A stretch of DNA of 64,000 bases from Sporothrix humicola (taxonomy: Eukaryota; Ascomycota; Sordariomycetes; Ophiostomatales; Ophiostomataceae). How positions within the stretch are numbered: the stretch's first letter is position 1; each line of letters opens with the position of its first letter. Made by a program: the position numbers and the translations under genes. Under the pieces are notes generated by a model. It ran no database searches. It worked only from the letters and a program-made list of their open reading frames with translations, and was not told where the DNA came from. The stretch spans positions 186,001-250,000 of the forward strand of contig WNYE01000027.1 of the NCBI GenBank assembly GCA_021396245.1. The letters run 5' to 3'. Below, one piece after another: positions 41,288 through 54,059 of this stretch.

Positions 41288-42273
41288 GGTTGGGAGCGAA
41301 TATGAGGCCAAGATAGAATGTAAAATAAGTGTGGTGGTGAATGACGAGACGAATATCTCGTCAGGGAGGAGATATCCAACAGATACCGAGAGTCAAAGCT
41401 CGGAGTGAGGTGGCGATGTTTTTGTCGACTGGGGGACGATGGGGGGTTAAAGGGGATGGGGGTGATACAATGGAAGATCTGTGTCTGGGTAGGACAGCGG
41501 GCAGGGTCTCTTTTATATCTGGGCAATGCGTACGATGCGAACAGCAGGGCGTGGACGACAGGGAGAAAGAAGAAAGAGAAGGGTGCCGAGGCAGAAGTAC
41601 CGTTGCAATGGGATAGAGCTGAAGATGGGGACGAGAATGGAGGTGGGAAGAAAGTGGGAAGGTACGCAAGGCAAATACATAAAAATGGAAAGACCAAGAA
41701 AACCTGACAAGAGCCAAGAGGGGTGTAGGGATAAAAAAGTGGAAAGGAAAGAAAGGGAAGGAGCGAAGCATCCACGAAGGAAGAGGGAAGGAGGTAGGTG
41801 GTTGGTGAGGCACAGATATAGAGGAAAGAACGAGTAAGGAAGTGCACGATGCTGTCAATATTGGGAAAGAGCCACGCCGTACGTGGAAGGCACATGTGTG
41901 TCAGAAACAAACCGAATCAAAACGAGATGGATGATGGGAGCACAACAGGTGGCCGTCAGACAATGATTGATGCTTCTAGACTGTGAGGTTCCACCAGGGC
42001 ATGTCAAAAATACAAGAGAAAAACAAATCAAGCATTGGGAAATCATAGCGTGAAGTGACAGCAGAGGCACAACATACAGCATGTCGATCAGAGAAACCAA
42101 TGGTGAAGAAAACAGCTTTGGGGAGAAACGAGGGGCAGAGACAAGCACATCTGGGGGATCTGCAGGTCGGCTGGCGGAGACCGGGGGTGGACATGGTCTC
42201 GCTACGTTCTGATGTATCCATCTCGTCCCGCCGGGGGCCGGTGCAGTATTTGCGAGTGTGACATCTGGTGTCC

Positions 42274-42309
42274 TTGGGCATATTGGGATATTTGGGATAC
42301 TTGGGATAC
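42274..42309. repeat. Four tandem 9-base units
   Basis: TTGGGCATA, TTGGGATAT, TTGGGATAC and TTGGGATAC are directly adjacent, 36 bases in all, inside the gene-free region. Confidence 0.85.
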
Positions 42310-44181
42310 CAGAGAACTCGGGACACGATGGTAAGATACACAGTAGATGGCACTTGGCCATGGCTTGGTCCAACATACGGAGTAATGTCTTGGTATTGAC
42401 TCCGTGCTAGCACGAACAGTTGTTTACAAGAAGGGAGCAGATCGGCAAAGATGACGGATGATAGGGAAAAGGAGCAAAGAAAAGAAAAAAGAAAACGAAA
42501 ACCAAAACCAGCCTACAAAAACCGGTCAGTCTGGGCGCAGAGGATGCCAAGGTATTAAAAGTGAGGGGAACAAGCAGTGGCGATGTGAAGCGGGAGATCG
42601 TTCATATGGGGAAAAGATACGTATCTCGCTTTCTGGCATATCCCTTGGCTTTACCATCTCCAAATGCAAGCCCAAATGCAAGTGCACGGCGCGGACGTCG
42701 CTATTTTGGGTCGTTTAATTTATGTACCTCTGGTTTACTGCAACCTCCCGTTTGTAGAAGGTCACTGGGTGCAACCGGGATATTGTTTTGGCCACAGGAC
42801 GGCAGTTTATATTGGGCACAATAGGCGAAGCAAACATAAAATAAAAATGAAAAAGGAGATAAAAAGAAAATACGGGAGGTGCAATGAGTGACAAAAAGGC
42901 CACTGCATCGGGCAAGGATTGCTCTAGACGGTGACTTGCGTGTGGCAGGTGGGTGTGAAAGGCGAGACACACCAATCACAGTGCTGGAAATGAAAGGCAA
43001 CAAGGGATTGGAGAGAGAAACGTTGGGATAGACATGTGAGGTCCTGCCAAGGGAACGTGGGAGTCGTGCTGTCGAAAGCGAATAAGAAGCGGTGTAAAAA
43101 GGGACGAGATGGAGAAAGATACAAAAATACAGACGTTTTTGAAGCGACGTGTTGTATGTATGGAGGAATGGCAAGGGCGAGAAACGAAGGGGGAGTGGAA
43201 ATTTCGTGTAAAATCGTCACTGTTTCCAGCAATTGCGAGACAACATGTGTTTATCGTTCCCATTATTGATGGCAAAAGCGCCAAGATGGACAAAGGAATC
43301 GATGTCGAGGGGCTCAGCAAGATCTGTGTCAAACGGCGTCTTTAATTGCACGTATTCTTTCGTCCCTATCTCGTCGTTGACGTTGTTGATATCAGATGTC
43401 GTTGATCAAAGTCAAAGAAGCCACGCCCAGAAAGGGAAACAAGGTGATGACTACAAAAACTGGTGGCGACGTAGTCCTGTCGCCACTGCCGTTTCTGAAT
43501 CTGCTCAGTACTTTCGAAATCCATTCCGCACCTTCCTTTTGTTTTCTTCCACTTTTTCTCCTCGTCCTCGCTCCTTCCCCAACCTTTCTCCCGCCTCAGA
43601 CCTTTCCGCTTCGGGCATTTCCCGGGGCAGCACCACCACCTCCCCCTCTCCTTCCCCTCTGTGGCTTTCAAGACGATCCCCGATTCAGTGGCCAAGGCCG
43701 TCCACCAGTCCGCTTGGCAGCCAAGTGCCGCCATTTATGGACTGTCTCTGCGTGGGTTACGACGTCCGTAGTTGGTGTGAGTGTCTTTGTGATGTGGTCA
43801 TTTGCCAAAGTTTGCGTGTTATCTTCTGCTTGTGGTTGTGTCTAGGGGAATACGATCTATGCTTGGAATGTATGGTAAAAATTAGAGGCCATAATGTTCT
43901 CTTTTTTAAAAGGAAAAAAGGGGAGGAAAACAATAATACAAATAAAAACACCTCCCCGATAATATCTAATTAAAATGAGCAAAATAAATACGTTGCATCC
44001 CGAGGCCCCGTAGCTCTCATTGGCGAAACGAGATCGAAAGAAAGCGGGAAGAACTGGGAGACGAGACGCAGAATCACTGCATCGAGAAGGAGGGGAACCA
44101 AGATTGGGGTCTCTAGGCATAAGGAGTGGGTGCTCGAGTCTAGATCCGTCGCTGTGGGGAGCCTGCAGAGGCCCTAGTTTG

Positions 44182-44209
44182 GGGGCGCTTGCAGCCTTGG
44201 AAGCGCCCC
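44182..44209. repeat. GC-rich hairpin, 9-base stem
   Basis: GGGGCGCTT and AAGCGCCCC flank a 10-base loop. The stem lies in a segment with several CreA-like SYGGRG words, so it may be a promoter element of an unidentified gene or a chance structure. Confidence 0.5.
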
Positions 44210-46239
44210 AGAACGGTGCCCCATCGTGTGCGAATCTCCATCTTCCCCGCACTATTTTTCCGCGGCAGTCGATGGACGAGCGCTAACGACACCTAAAACC
44301 CCTTTCCTTCAGCACACTTACACCTCACTGCGGGGGAGCTCCTCGGCGGGCTTTTGGCCAGAATGCCTTGCAGTAAGGCAAAAGTGTCGTGTCTCGTAAG
44401 TCCACCTGTGAGCGGGGAAAAGATCCTAAAGACGGGGACCACACACACATCTCAACAAGAACAACTACAACAATTGGACGGAGTTCGCCGTACAGTCAGT
44501 GGAGTCTGTGCATGCTTGTTACATCCATCTACTCCGTACTTCAACATTCCTCTTTCGATCTCGCTTTGTTTCCTTTCTTCTTTCGTCCCCACTGGCCTCC
44601 TCGATTCAGCTCCGTGGATTGACCCGTCCTAGTCTCAATCTTTCTCTCCCCGCAAATCCCGTCCTAGTCTTGCGTCGTGCATCTTGGCTTGTCGGGCAGT
44701 TTCTTGGCCTTGTGGCTCCTTCAACCAGAGCCGAGGCACCTCCCAATGCGACCCGCTCTCTTAAAAGTCTGCGGAGAGATGGATTGGCAAGGAATAAGCC
44801 ACAAAGAGGGCATGATGGACAGGGGGGTTGCATCTCAATGTCAGCCCCAGACGACAAGAACGTGGTCGACATGCTTGAGAGATATCTTCGTGACAGCTCA
44901 GGGGTATGTTGTTTTCGGGGTTGAATGATGTTAGGGATGCATCTCTGCGCCGAGGGCGTTGGGAACTATTGTGACATATCCAAATGGAACAATTTTACTC
45001 TGCTACTGTCTTATTTCTATATTTACTCAAATATATTGAAATGTTTTATTTTATATTATCTTACTGAGCTAGACTAATGAAAGAAAGAAAAAGTACACTG
45101 CTATTTTCATGTTAATAGAAATGATACAAGATACACGATACATATTCCTCAAATCTTAAATTACACAGCAAGATAATGTCGGCTACACGTTGATATATCA
45201 ACCGACATCCGTATAATTCTCGTTGCACACTTGCGTGCCATTGTTCTAGGTCTGTTCCTGGGTCAGGTTTATATCTTCTTGGCAAGATAGTGGCCTAAGA
45301 GCTCTCCAGCTTTCCAGCTCTATGATATACGGACTTGACGTTTTCCCGTTGATGAAAAGAGAACTATTTCGAGATGGATGCGTACTTTTGAGATGGTCTT
45401 TAGCAGGATCACTATGGCTAGAAACGCCTGGTTTTCTTGAAAGGAGGGCGAGTGTCAAGACCGAGGCATAAATTGCTCTTTGTTGATGCCCAGCTCCATG
45501 GATGGGATGCGACTGGTTCATCAGAATTCTCACCACAATTTGGCGTTCGCCGCCAAGCTTCGTCTCATCCAAACGAGCGGGAGGCAGGCAGCCCTATTTC
45601 GATCGCCTACGACGTTGTTTGTGTCTTTTAATTTTGATAGGTTTGAGGTGAGCTTCATTGCCACTCTATCCAAACTACTGGGACAATTATTTACTGTGCA
45701 TCAAAAGAATATTAAAAAATAATTCACAGAAATGCACTTGTTGATATGGAGTTGAATATATTTGATGGTGCAGGTTGCTATGATGCGACTGGTGCTTCCT
45801 TGCATAGAAAGAGCTCCAATGTTGCAACTCTCACTCACGCCTTCCCGTACTCAGCCTCCATCAATTTTATCACCTCCTTTTCTTTTTTCTTCTCCTTCCT
45901 TTTCTTCTTTTTTTTTTTTTTACCTTCTGTGCTGTCTGTGACACGCCTTCCGAGGCCAAATGTTTACAGCAGCCTCGGTATAGGATTTTTTCTTTTTTTA
46001 TCAGTTTTTTTTTTTCTTTTTTCTTTTTCTGATGTTGTTGAAAATGAAAATTCAATTGACAGGTTGCTGTCCAGGTGAGATTTTCATCTTCTTTACTGGC
46101 TTGTCTACTTCGTGCACTTGGGCGATATAGTCGACATTTAAACAAGTTTATTCATCAGCAAGTCTATGGTCTAAACTTCAAGGCTAAACTAATAGCATCT
46201 TTTGACAGGTACTTTGCCACCGTTCAAGGCATCAACATA

Positions 46240-47818
46240 TCATAGCCGTACAAACGAAAGAGCCAAGAATCCACATGTAAACAATGCTGCGACAACAGCA
46301 AACGGGATGCCCGTCCAGTCGCGGCCGAGGTGGTTGAGACTCCATTCAAAAGAAAATGCGAGAAGCGGACCAGCGGCAAGACCTCCGATTGTCTGTGCCA
46401 GCGCCAACGCTGTGTACAGCAGTCCAGCCTCGTCTTGACGGACAAAGGAGGTCGCGAGACTGCGTGCCGCGGGTGGGAAGCCTGAGCCGAGAGCAAAGAT
46501 GACGATGCCCAAGGCGACGAGAGATACAATAGGTGCGAAGGCAATGGCCACAGACCCAATGGCAAAGAAGGCAACCGACAAGCGGCTGATCAAGAGGTCG
46601 TTGGCATGTGTGCTCTGTATATGCCGTTGAACAAGAAGTCGGTTGAAGAGAGGAAGGCCGACAGACAGAAGAGCAAGGTCGACAGCTGCTCGAAGTGTAA
46701 CCATGATGCTGGCCTATGACTGTTAGTAAAGGAGAAAGACACAACAGCTGCTCATGGTCGGCTGGACAGCTTACCTTCTCGTATGTCCAGTTGAAGCGCT
46801 GGTGGATGTATTGCAAAAGAAAGCTCGTTGACTGGCGGCCCAGAGCTGATACAAAAAAGGCCAACATTACTGCGACAACATTGTTCTTCAAGAGAGGGCG
46901 AAACTCGACAATAACGGAGCGGAGTCTCGAGATTCTCGAGGTACTAGGCATTTCAGTGATAGCGATCGCGTCTGCTTCGTCGCCAGTGTCTGTGGCGGAC
47001 TCAGAAAAGCTGGCCTTGTTCTTCTGTAGCGTTTCGGGGAGGAATAGCAGCAAAACGGCAAATGCCAGTACCGTCAAGGCCGTCGACAAAAAGTATGGTG
47101 TCCATGGGCCGTAATTGTACATCAGAAACGAGCTGAGCGGTGTGCTCACAATCTCGGCTAGCTTTTGGCAGGCCGTCATGGAGAAAAACATCTGTGCCCG
47201 CTGCTCGGGCGAGACAACATCAGCCACCAAGAGAAAGATGATAGACGATGCGACGGCGTCGCTTCCCCCGATAAACCCAGACAGCGAAGACAGCCAAATA
47301 AGACGCGGTGCAAAAAGGTCCGGCCTCCACAGCACAATCTTGGCAATGACGTCCTGCACCAGAGCTCCGACGAGAACCAGAGCCATGACCGGGCGTCGAC
47401 CAAGGCGATCTGCGACAATGCCTAACGGAATGGCGACAAACAGGCCCGGCAGTCGGTTCAGTGTGTTGAGGATCTGTGTGATGGTCGCAAGCTCCGCTTG
47501 GACTGGTGCGGCCGTGCAGTCCGGGAGGGTGCCGTTGATGCCATTGTACACGCCGCCATAAGTCCCATCCGTGCTATAGTAGCGACTACAGATAATGCGT
47601 TCGAGGATGCTGGTTTGTGGCGCATCGAGAAAGAACGCTGCAAAGTCGACCATGATAATTTGGGCAAAGACAACCGCAATCACCCGGCGGCGGTGGGTGT
47701 CCGAGGCGGCAGCCGCGACGGCATCCGCGCTCGCTGTCGCGTCCACAAAGTCGGCATGATTGTCGATATGATTGTTGTCGCCTAATAAGGGGCTCTCTTC
47801 GTGGGCGGCACTTGCCAT
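46240..47818 (-). CDS. MFS transporter, probable drug/proton antiporter type
   Basis: Two exons (47818-46775 and 46713-46240) encode 505 residues. The 61-nt intron (GTAAGC, TACTAAC branch, CATAG) joins WTYEK to ASIMVTLR in phase 0. The frame continues upstream only through a TTG, so the ATG at 47818 is chosen. An acidic tail (HEESPLLGDNNH) precedes about 12 helices; GIVADRLGRRPVM is the loop 2-3 motif of the family. The central loop is acidic (SATDTGDEADAIAITEM). It belongs to a group of fungal MFS proteins common in secondary-metabolite and detoxification settings, function unknown. It is divergent from the ABC transporter at 48640. Confidence 0.88.
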
Positions 47819-48639
47819 GTCGCGTTGTCGTCGTTCCTGCGTCAATTGCCGCGGATATTGGACCGGTTGCTCTTTCCCCAGAGAACAAAAAGCTGCTGCC
47901 TTCTTGTGTTGGGGACGAGAAGCCTATTCATGGAATTTGTCGATCGTGCCTTCCCATCTTGATGAGAGTTACACGGCCAGGCTTTCGGAATAAATGATTA
48001 GCCGGAACGTCAGAAAGGGGTGAGCATTTCGCGTCCCTTCTTCCAAATCAAAATCTACAACTAAAAGACGCGATGCTATCAGGAGTGCGACATCAAATTG
48101 ATTAATTAATGGTAGGCAACAGGTTAACGAGCCCGCTATTTGGGTGGAAACCTGTCAAAGGTTACGACATATCAATCAATTACAGCCCAATCACGCAATA
48201 GCAGCCAATCGAACACCTAATTTTCCAATGCCAAGACTCACGTTACAGGGCTTGGACCGCCTGAATCGACAAACAAGACTGGATAATCGGCACGTCGATG
48301 CTGTCAGCTTGCAGCATGTCAGGATTGATACCGAAATCTCCTTCCTCTTGCGGTCTGGCCCAAAACCACGCGAGCCACGCTTTGGCGCCCGCTATCACTG
48401 TTGCCTTCGGCGAACCACAGCCTTGGGGCTCCGAGCCGTATGATTCGGGTAATCACTTCGTCGATGAGAAGAATGCCGTCGGCAGGGCGTTCAGGAGAGA
48501 AATACCGGGCATCGTGCCCGTCTGACAGGTCTGGATTTTGTCTGGGGATGTTGCTTTGATTTTTTCTTCTTGGGAAATTTAAGCTTATTTCGACCAAGGC
48601 ACTAAAAGCGCCGCAAAACAGCAGATTTCCGGCACCATC
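47819..48639. promoter_or_regulatory. Divergent promoter, MFS and ABCC transporters
   Basis: 821 bases shared by two divergent transporter genes. No operator repeat was recognised. Co-regulation is possible from the layout. Confidence 0.4.
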
Positions 48640-51600
48640 ATGGACTCGTCCCTGTGCGGCTTTGCGGCCGACACACGATTCGGGCCGGCCGTGGCGTCGT
48701 GTCGTCGCGAATTCGATTTTACAATCCTCTTTGAAGAGACCGTCCTCACAATAATTCCTGCTGGAACGTTTGCCATCCTCGCCACAATATTCCTCATTTT
48801 TGCCAAACTACACAAGTCTCAGACGCTCGTGCGCACTGGACGCCTCTACCCGCTGAAAATTTGCTCTGCAGTGGCATTGGCAGCGGCCCAAGTTGCTGTT
48901 TTGGTTCTCCAGATCCAGGTGCCAAATAAAACGGTCACTTCAGTACCGAGTGCAGCTGTTTCTCTGGTCGCGACGAGCATCTTTTTGCCGCTCGTATCAC
49001 ACGTCGAACATTTCAAATCTCGGAGGCCTTCTGCGCTCCTTTCCGTGTTTCTTTCCCTAACCTGTCTCTTTGACATTGCTCGGACCCACACATTATGGCT
49101 TGTTGCCAAGGAGAGCAGTCCAGACAGCAACGCCGAGAACGGGCTCGCAATTGCTCTTTCAGTGACCGTTGCGCTCCGCCTTGTTCTTCTCTACCTTGAA
49201 GCAAGAGGCAAGAAGGAGCTTCTTATCTTGCTCGACGAGAATGAAAAAGTGGCCGCCGAGATGCTGGCTGGCCCCATCAGCCGCACTGTCTTCCACTGGC
49301 TCAACAGTCTGTTGGTGATTGGCTACCGCAACGCCCTTCAGGCAACCGACTTTGGTCCCATTGATGACCGTCTGCTTTCCATCCGTCTACGTCCCAGATT
49401 TCAGCGTGTTCGTGACCAATACGAAGCCAAAGAGAACCAAATGCCAAAGAGCACATCAACAAACCGACTAATCGTTCTAACTTTCTCATCCCTCGGCCGT
49501 CAACTGGCGGGTCCTGTTATCGCCAGACTTGCCGTCACCGCATTCTCCTTCACGCAACCATTCTTGGCCAATGCAGCCCTGTCATACCTCCAGTCAGACA
49601 CTGATCCAGAGCATCCCGTTTCGCCTAATTATGGATATGGACTTATCGGTGCTACTGCTCTTACCTACGTCGGTATTGCAGCAGCTACAAGCTGGTATTG
49701 GCACCAGGCGTACCGGTGCGCCATCATGGTCCGTGGCGGTCTAGCTGGTGTTGTTTTCGACAAGCTCATGAAGCTGCCCGAGGGTGATGAAATCGAGTCA
49801 AAGGCCACGACTCTGATGGTCAACGATGTGGAACGGATCATGCGAGCCTGTGGACGCAGCCATGAAGTCTGGGCTGGCACCATCGAAACAGGACTGGCAA
49901 CATGGCTACTGTACAGACAGCTTGGCCCATCCTGCCTTGTCATGCTTGGAGTTGCCACAAGTGAGTCTTCTCAGTCTCGTTTTTTTAACCCCTTTTTTTG
50001 GAATACCTTACTAACAAATAAGTCGCCGGTTTGGCTTCAACTCAAAGTGTAAAGAGAATGGGTGCCCGTCAACAGCAATGGCTAGCAGCAACACAAAAGC
50101 GTCTTAAGAGCACTAAGCACATGCTTGACAGTCTTAAAGGCATCAAAATGACCTCTCAAGATGATGTCGCTTACGAAATGCTCAACAAGTTGAGAATGCA
50201 GGAGATTGAAGACTCTGCGCCATTCCGTTGGATCATTGTCATCTCCTGTTTCCTTTGTAGGTTTTCTGCCGTTCCACCAATATCATTGCCATGCACACCA
50301 CTAATATTAATCACAGCTTACTGCACAATGATTCTCTCGCCTCCTCTTATCCTGGGTGTCTACGTTGGTGTTGGCACCTCTGGTGGCGGGCACCAAGACT
50401 TTAGCGTCTCGACAATATTCACGTCTTTGGTCATCATTGCCCTGTTGTCTTCACCTCTGGTCCAGCTCTTCCAGGTTCTTCCGGGTCTCGGGGCTGCTCA
50501 TGGCTGCTTTGGGCGACTTAACACCTTCCTTCAACTTGAGGAGAAAACCGATTTCAGAGAGTTCAACAATGGGAACGCGGGCCTGGTTTCTGAAAAGGTC
50601 GAAGGAAGTGACGTCGATACTCCCATTGTGTCTCTGCAGAATGTGTCTCTCGGATGGAATAAGAACGACGCTCCCGTCCTGACAAATATCAATCTTGAGG
50701 TGAAGAAAGGATCAAAGGTTGCAATTGTCGGTCCTGTCGGCTCCGGTAAAACGCTTTTACTCAAGGGCATCATCGGCGAGGTATACAAGACAAACGGTCA
50801 CCTATCTCTATCTCCATCAACATCGCTAGCATACTGCAGCCAGAAGCCGTGGCTGGAAAATCTGTCGGCAAAGAAGAATCTGACACAGTATGGCAACGAA
50901 GCATACGACTCAGAGTTCTACCGGCAATTGGCGTCTGATTGCATGCTTGACGACGTCACCCAGCTGCCAACGTTTTCATCTGGGGCCATCGGTACGGGAG
51001 GCGTTATGCTCAGTGGTGGGCAGCGCCAGAGGCTGGCCTTGGCACGAGCATTATCAACACGAAGTGGTATTTTGATTATCGATGACGGATTCAGCGCCCT
51101 AGACCGCAAGACACGGCGTCACGTCTCCGAAATGCTTCTGAATCGGACACTCAACCCAGCAAATGCTGACCAGACAGTCATTTACAGCACCCATGATGGT
51201 AAGCTATCTACTACGCGTGGGAAAATCGGAGCATGATTAGCAAACTCTAACACTAGACACAGAAAATATTGCTCGTCTGGCTGACGAAGTATACCGCATC
51301 GATGAATCTGGCCACATGTCTCGAATCTCATTGGATATGGCCGTCGACGAAGAGTCGATTAGTGAAGACGGTCCATCGGGTTCCCTCGACATTTCGAAAG
51401 TGACAGAACCTGAAGCTGGTGGCCAAGCGTCAAACACTCCTCCCAAAGCACAATTTACAGAAAGTGCCGAGAGCGGAGAGAATTCGCCAGATGAGGACGA
51501 ACCTCCACGTGTAGCCATGGCACATAAACTTCTCGGTGACCGAGCTGTGTTCAAGGCATATTTCAAGTCCATTGGCTGGCTCCACTCCTCCATCTTCTTC

Positions 51601-53409
51601 TGTGGTGCAATCGCCTGGTCTGTCAGCTTCAAGTTCTCGGATATCTGGATCCAGTGGTGGACAGACGCTGTAGACTCGGGAGATAGCAGCAAACCCCTCG
51701 GCTACTGGCTCGGAGTCTACGCCGGCCTGGGCGTCATGGCCCTTTTTGTACTCACGGCATGGCTGTACCACCAACAGTTCAAAATTGTGTCTCGATCTGG
51801 TGAGAATCTCCATGGACGGCTTGCGACCACCGTTTTCAAAGCACAATTCCCCGTCATCAGCCAGATCGATACCGGCACCACCCTCAACCGCTTCAGCCAG
51901 GACCTCATGCTTGTCGATATGCAACTGCCTTTGGACCTCTTTAACACGGCATCCGAGTTTTTCACGGCCCTTATCCAGGTGGCACTCATTGGCTCGGCAT
52001 CGTCCTGGCCAGCACTTGCTGTTGTTCCGGCGATGCTCGCCCTTCTTTATGCCGTGCAGCACTTTTACCTCCGCACTTCAAAGCAACTACGTCTTCACGA
52101 GCTCGAGGCAAAGGCATCCCTAATTACGAAAATCTCGGAGACGGGCATGGGAGATGGGCTGTCGACCATTCGTGCGCATGGTCCTGTTTGGGTAGACAAT
52201 ACACGGGCAACGTTTGACGACAAGATGGACCGCTCGCAAGAGCCACTTTATCTGCTGTTTGCCGTTCAACGATGGCTGCAGCTCGTTCTCAACTTGAGCG
52301 TCGCCGGTCTTGTGGTCATTGTTTTGGGCACATCAGTTGCACTGAAGCAAAACAGCACGAAATCCAAGATCAGCCCTGGTGCCGTTGGTGTTGCCTTCCT
52401 CAACGCCGTCACCTTTGGCGAGACGATCACCCAATTTATCACCGCCTGGACAAGCCTCGAAACGTCTCTTGGCGCAATTGCCCGCATCAGCCTCTTCCAG
52501 CGCCAGACACCGGTCGAGGACGATATCCCCCCTTCCAACAACATCGGCGCTGGTCAACAGCCCCGGGCTATAGAAGGCCCTAGCGTCGGCACCATCCGCT
52601 TTGAAAATGTATGGGCGACCTACGACGACGTCATTGCGGGCGATGTGGATCCAGCCTCCGTCCAAGATCAAGATGGCGAAGGCAGCGCGCAACAACGGCC
52701 TGGCCAGCACTGGAGCCTCCGGGGCATCACACTTGATGTCCGCTCAGGCGAACGCATCGCTATTTGCGGAAAGACAGGCTCTGGAAAATCGACAATGCAC
52801 CTGGCCCTGTTGCGCATGGTCAACATCCCTGTGGGGTCCGTCTTTGTCAATGGCGTGGACCATTCTAACATGTCCCTGGAGACGCTGCGCAAGAGCTTCT
52901 ACATTATCTCCCAGGACACACCCCACCTCGGCTTTGACACGCTTCGTCAGTGGATCGATCCCCACGAGGCCTTTTCTGATGAACGGCTCGTCCAGGTTCT
53001 CCGCGAGTGCGGTGTTTTGGATATGGTGATGAACACACCAGGTGGCTTGGCTGCAAGCAAGGGGGACTTTAAGTTTTCTGTTGGCGAGGAACAGTTGTTG
53101 AGCGTTGCCCGTGTAATTTTAGATGTTGAAAGGCGCGAGGGGGGCCAGGGCGGGCAAATGGGCGGCATCGTGCTGCTGGACGAAGCAACAAGCAGTGTGG
53201 ACAAGGATACCGAAGAGAGGATGGAGAATCTGATCAAGACACGGCTCGGCGGCAAGACGCTGATTTCCATCAACCACAGACTCGAGGCCGTGCTGGATTA
53301 CGACCGGGCGCTCATCTTGGACAACGGAATGGTGGTCGATTGTGGCACGCCGGCCGAGCTGGTGCAACGGTGCGAGCTCTTTGCCGGGCTGAAGGCGCGC
53401 AGTGTCTGA
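48640..53409 (+). CDS. ABC transporter, ABCC (MRP) subfamily, full-length
   Basis: Four exons (48640-49960, 50023-50256, 50317-51198, 51257-53409) encode 1529 residues. The layout is TMD0 with about five helices, TMD1, NBD1, TMD2, NBD2. NBD1 has Walker A GPVGSGKT, signature LSGGQRQR, Walker B ILIIDDGFSALD and switch His YSTHD. NBD2 has Walker A CGKTGSGKST, a degenerate signature FSVGEEQ, Walker B IVLLDEATSSVD with catalytic Glu, and His in SINHR. The N-terminal RREFDFTILFEETVL is typical of fungal ABCC exporters. All three introns are 58-62 nt, and splicing each restores the transmembrane or linker sequence. It is expected to export organic anions, conjugates or toxic metabolites at the plasma or vacuolar membrane. 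Confidence 0.93.
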
Positions 53410-53985
53410 TGAGAAGTTGGATTTTCCATGCTCGTCAAGATGCCGTTGAAAGATGCGGGTTTCGGTGCCTACGTTGTTATTGAATAAGAGTCATCGGCCA
53501 TGTAGGAAGAGGCTCACCAGGCTCTCAGGCACCAGCCCAGTAAAAAGCTTGCCCCTCATTCTCCGCCTGATACTCAATCAACCATCTCATTTTACTTTTA
53601 CCTTGCAATTTATCACGTATTCTATCTTATTTATCAATATTTATGATGATATATCGTTTGCATAAAGTAGAACGCCGGCGCAATGAATTGCAATTATCTT
53701 CTTGCACCTATCGTTAAATCCTACCGTTGTCGCAAACTGTGGCCCTTGCCGTTTAGTGGATGAAATCCTTCAATGCAGCTTTCTAATCATAAAATTCCAC
53801 CAATGATGAATCTTGGTGTCTATATTATATATGAACTTGTTCGATCAAGTATTTGGCAATGACACACAATATTCTTTGATGTCAGGGTCGAATTGCCAAC
53901 TGCTCGTAGTTGTGGAGGCGAAAAATGACCAGCTGGGTGGCCTTCCTTAATAAACTCAAACTAGGCATGCAGCGATCAAAAGCCC
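53410..53985. other. Intergenic, ABC 3' end to tRNA-Lys
   Basis: 576 AT-rich bases. Nothing recognised. Confidence 0.4.
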
Positions 53986-54059
53986 ACCCGATTGGCGCAA
54001 TTGGCTAGCGCGCAAGACTTTTAATCTTGAGGTTACGGGTTCGACCCCCGTATCGGGTA
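53986..54059 (+). tRNA. tRNA-Lys (anticodon UUU)
   Basis: A complete cloverleaf can be drawn. The 7-bp acceptor stem is ACCCGAT/ATCGGGT, the D stem GCGC/GCGC, the anticodon stem CAAGA/TCTTG with loop CTTTTAA (anticodon TTT), and the T stem ACGGG/CCCGT with loop TTCGACC. The discriminator base is A. There is no intron. A T5 tract about 15 bases downstream can act as the RNA polymerase III terminator. Confidence 0.96.

Larger units (their letters stand above)
41288..46239. other. About 5 kb without a recognisable gene
   Basis: Several open frames of 100-250 codons occur on both strands, but none shows a domain, consistent codon use or convincing introns. Base composition is strongly strand-asymmetric: 41350-43350 is purine-rich on the plus strand (CT-rich on the strand of the MFS gene at 39701), and 43490-43730 is CT-rich on plus. 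45000-45240 and 45850-46060 are AT- or T-rich. Long leaders, non-coding transcripts or decayed genes are all possible. Confidence 0.45.

Noticed and set aside
39776..41305. 509-codon plus-strand frame over the second ACS transporter
   Set aside because: Antisense shadow created by the C-biased codon use of the real gene.
41149..41910. 253-codon minus-strand frame overlapping the start of the second ACS transporter
   Set aside because: Different frame from the transporter, Ser/Pro/Phe-rich translation of its CT-rich leader.
43233..43973. 246-codon plus-strand frame in the 5 kb gap
   Set aside because: Ser/Pro-rich from pyrimidine tracts, ends in AT-rich low complexity, no recognisable motif.
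45246..45572. 108-codon minus-strand frame
   Set aside because: Opens with TTG rather than ATG and shows no family similarity; could be a gene relic but not supportable.
41288..46239. Transposon remnant in the gene-free block
   Set aside because: No terminal inverted or long direct repeats, target duplications or transposase/RT motifs seen by eye.
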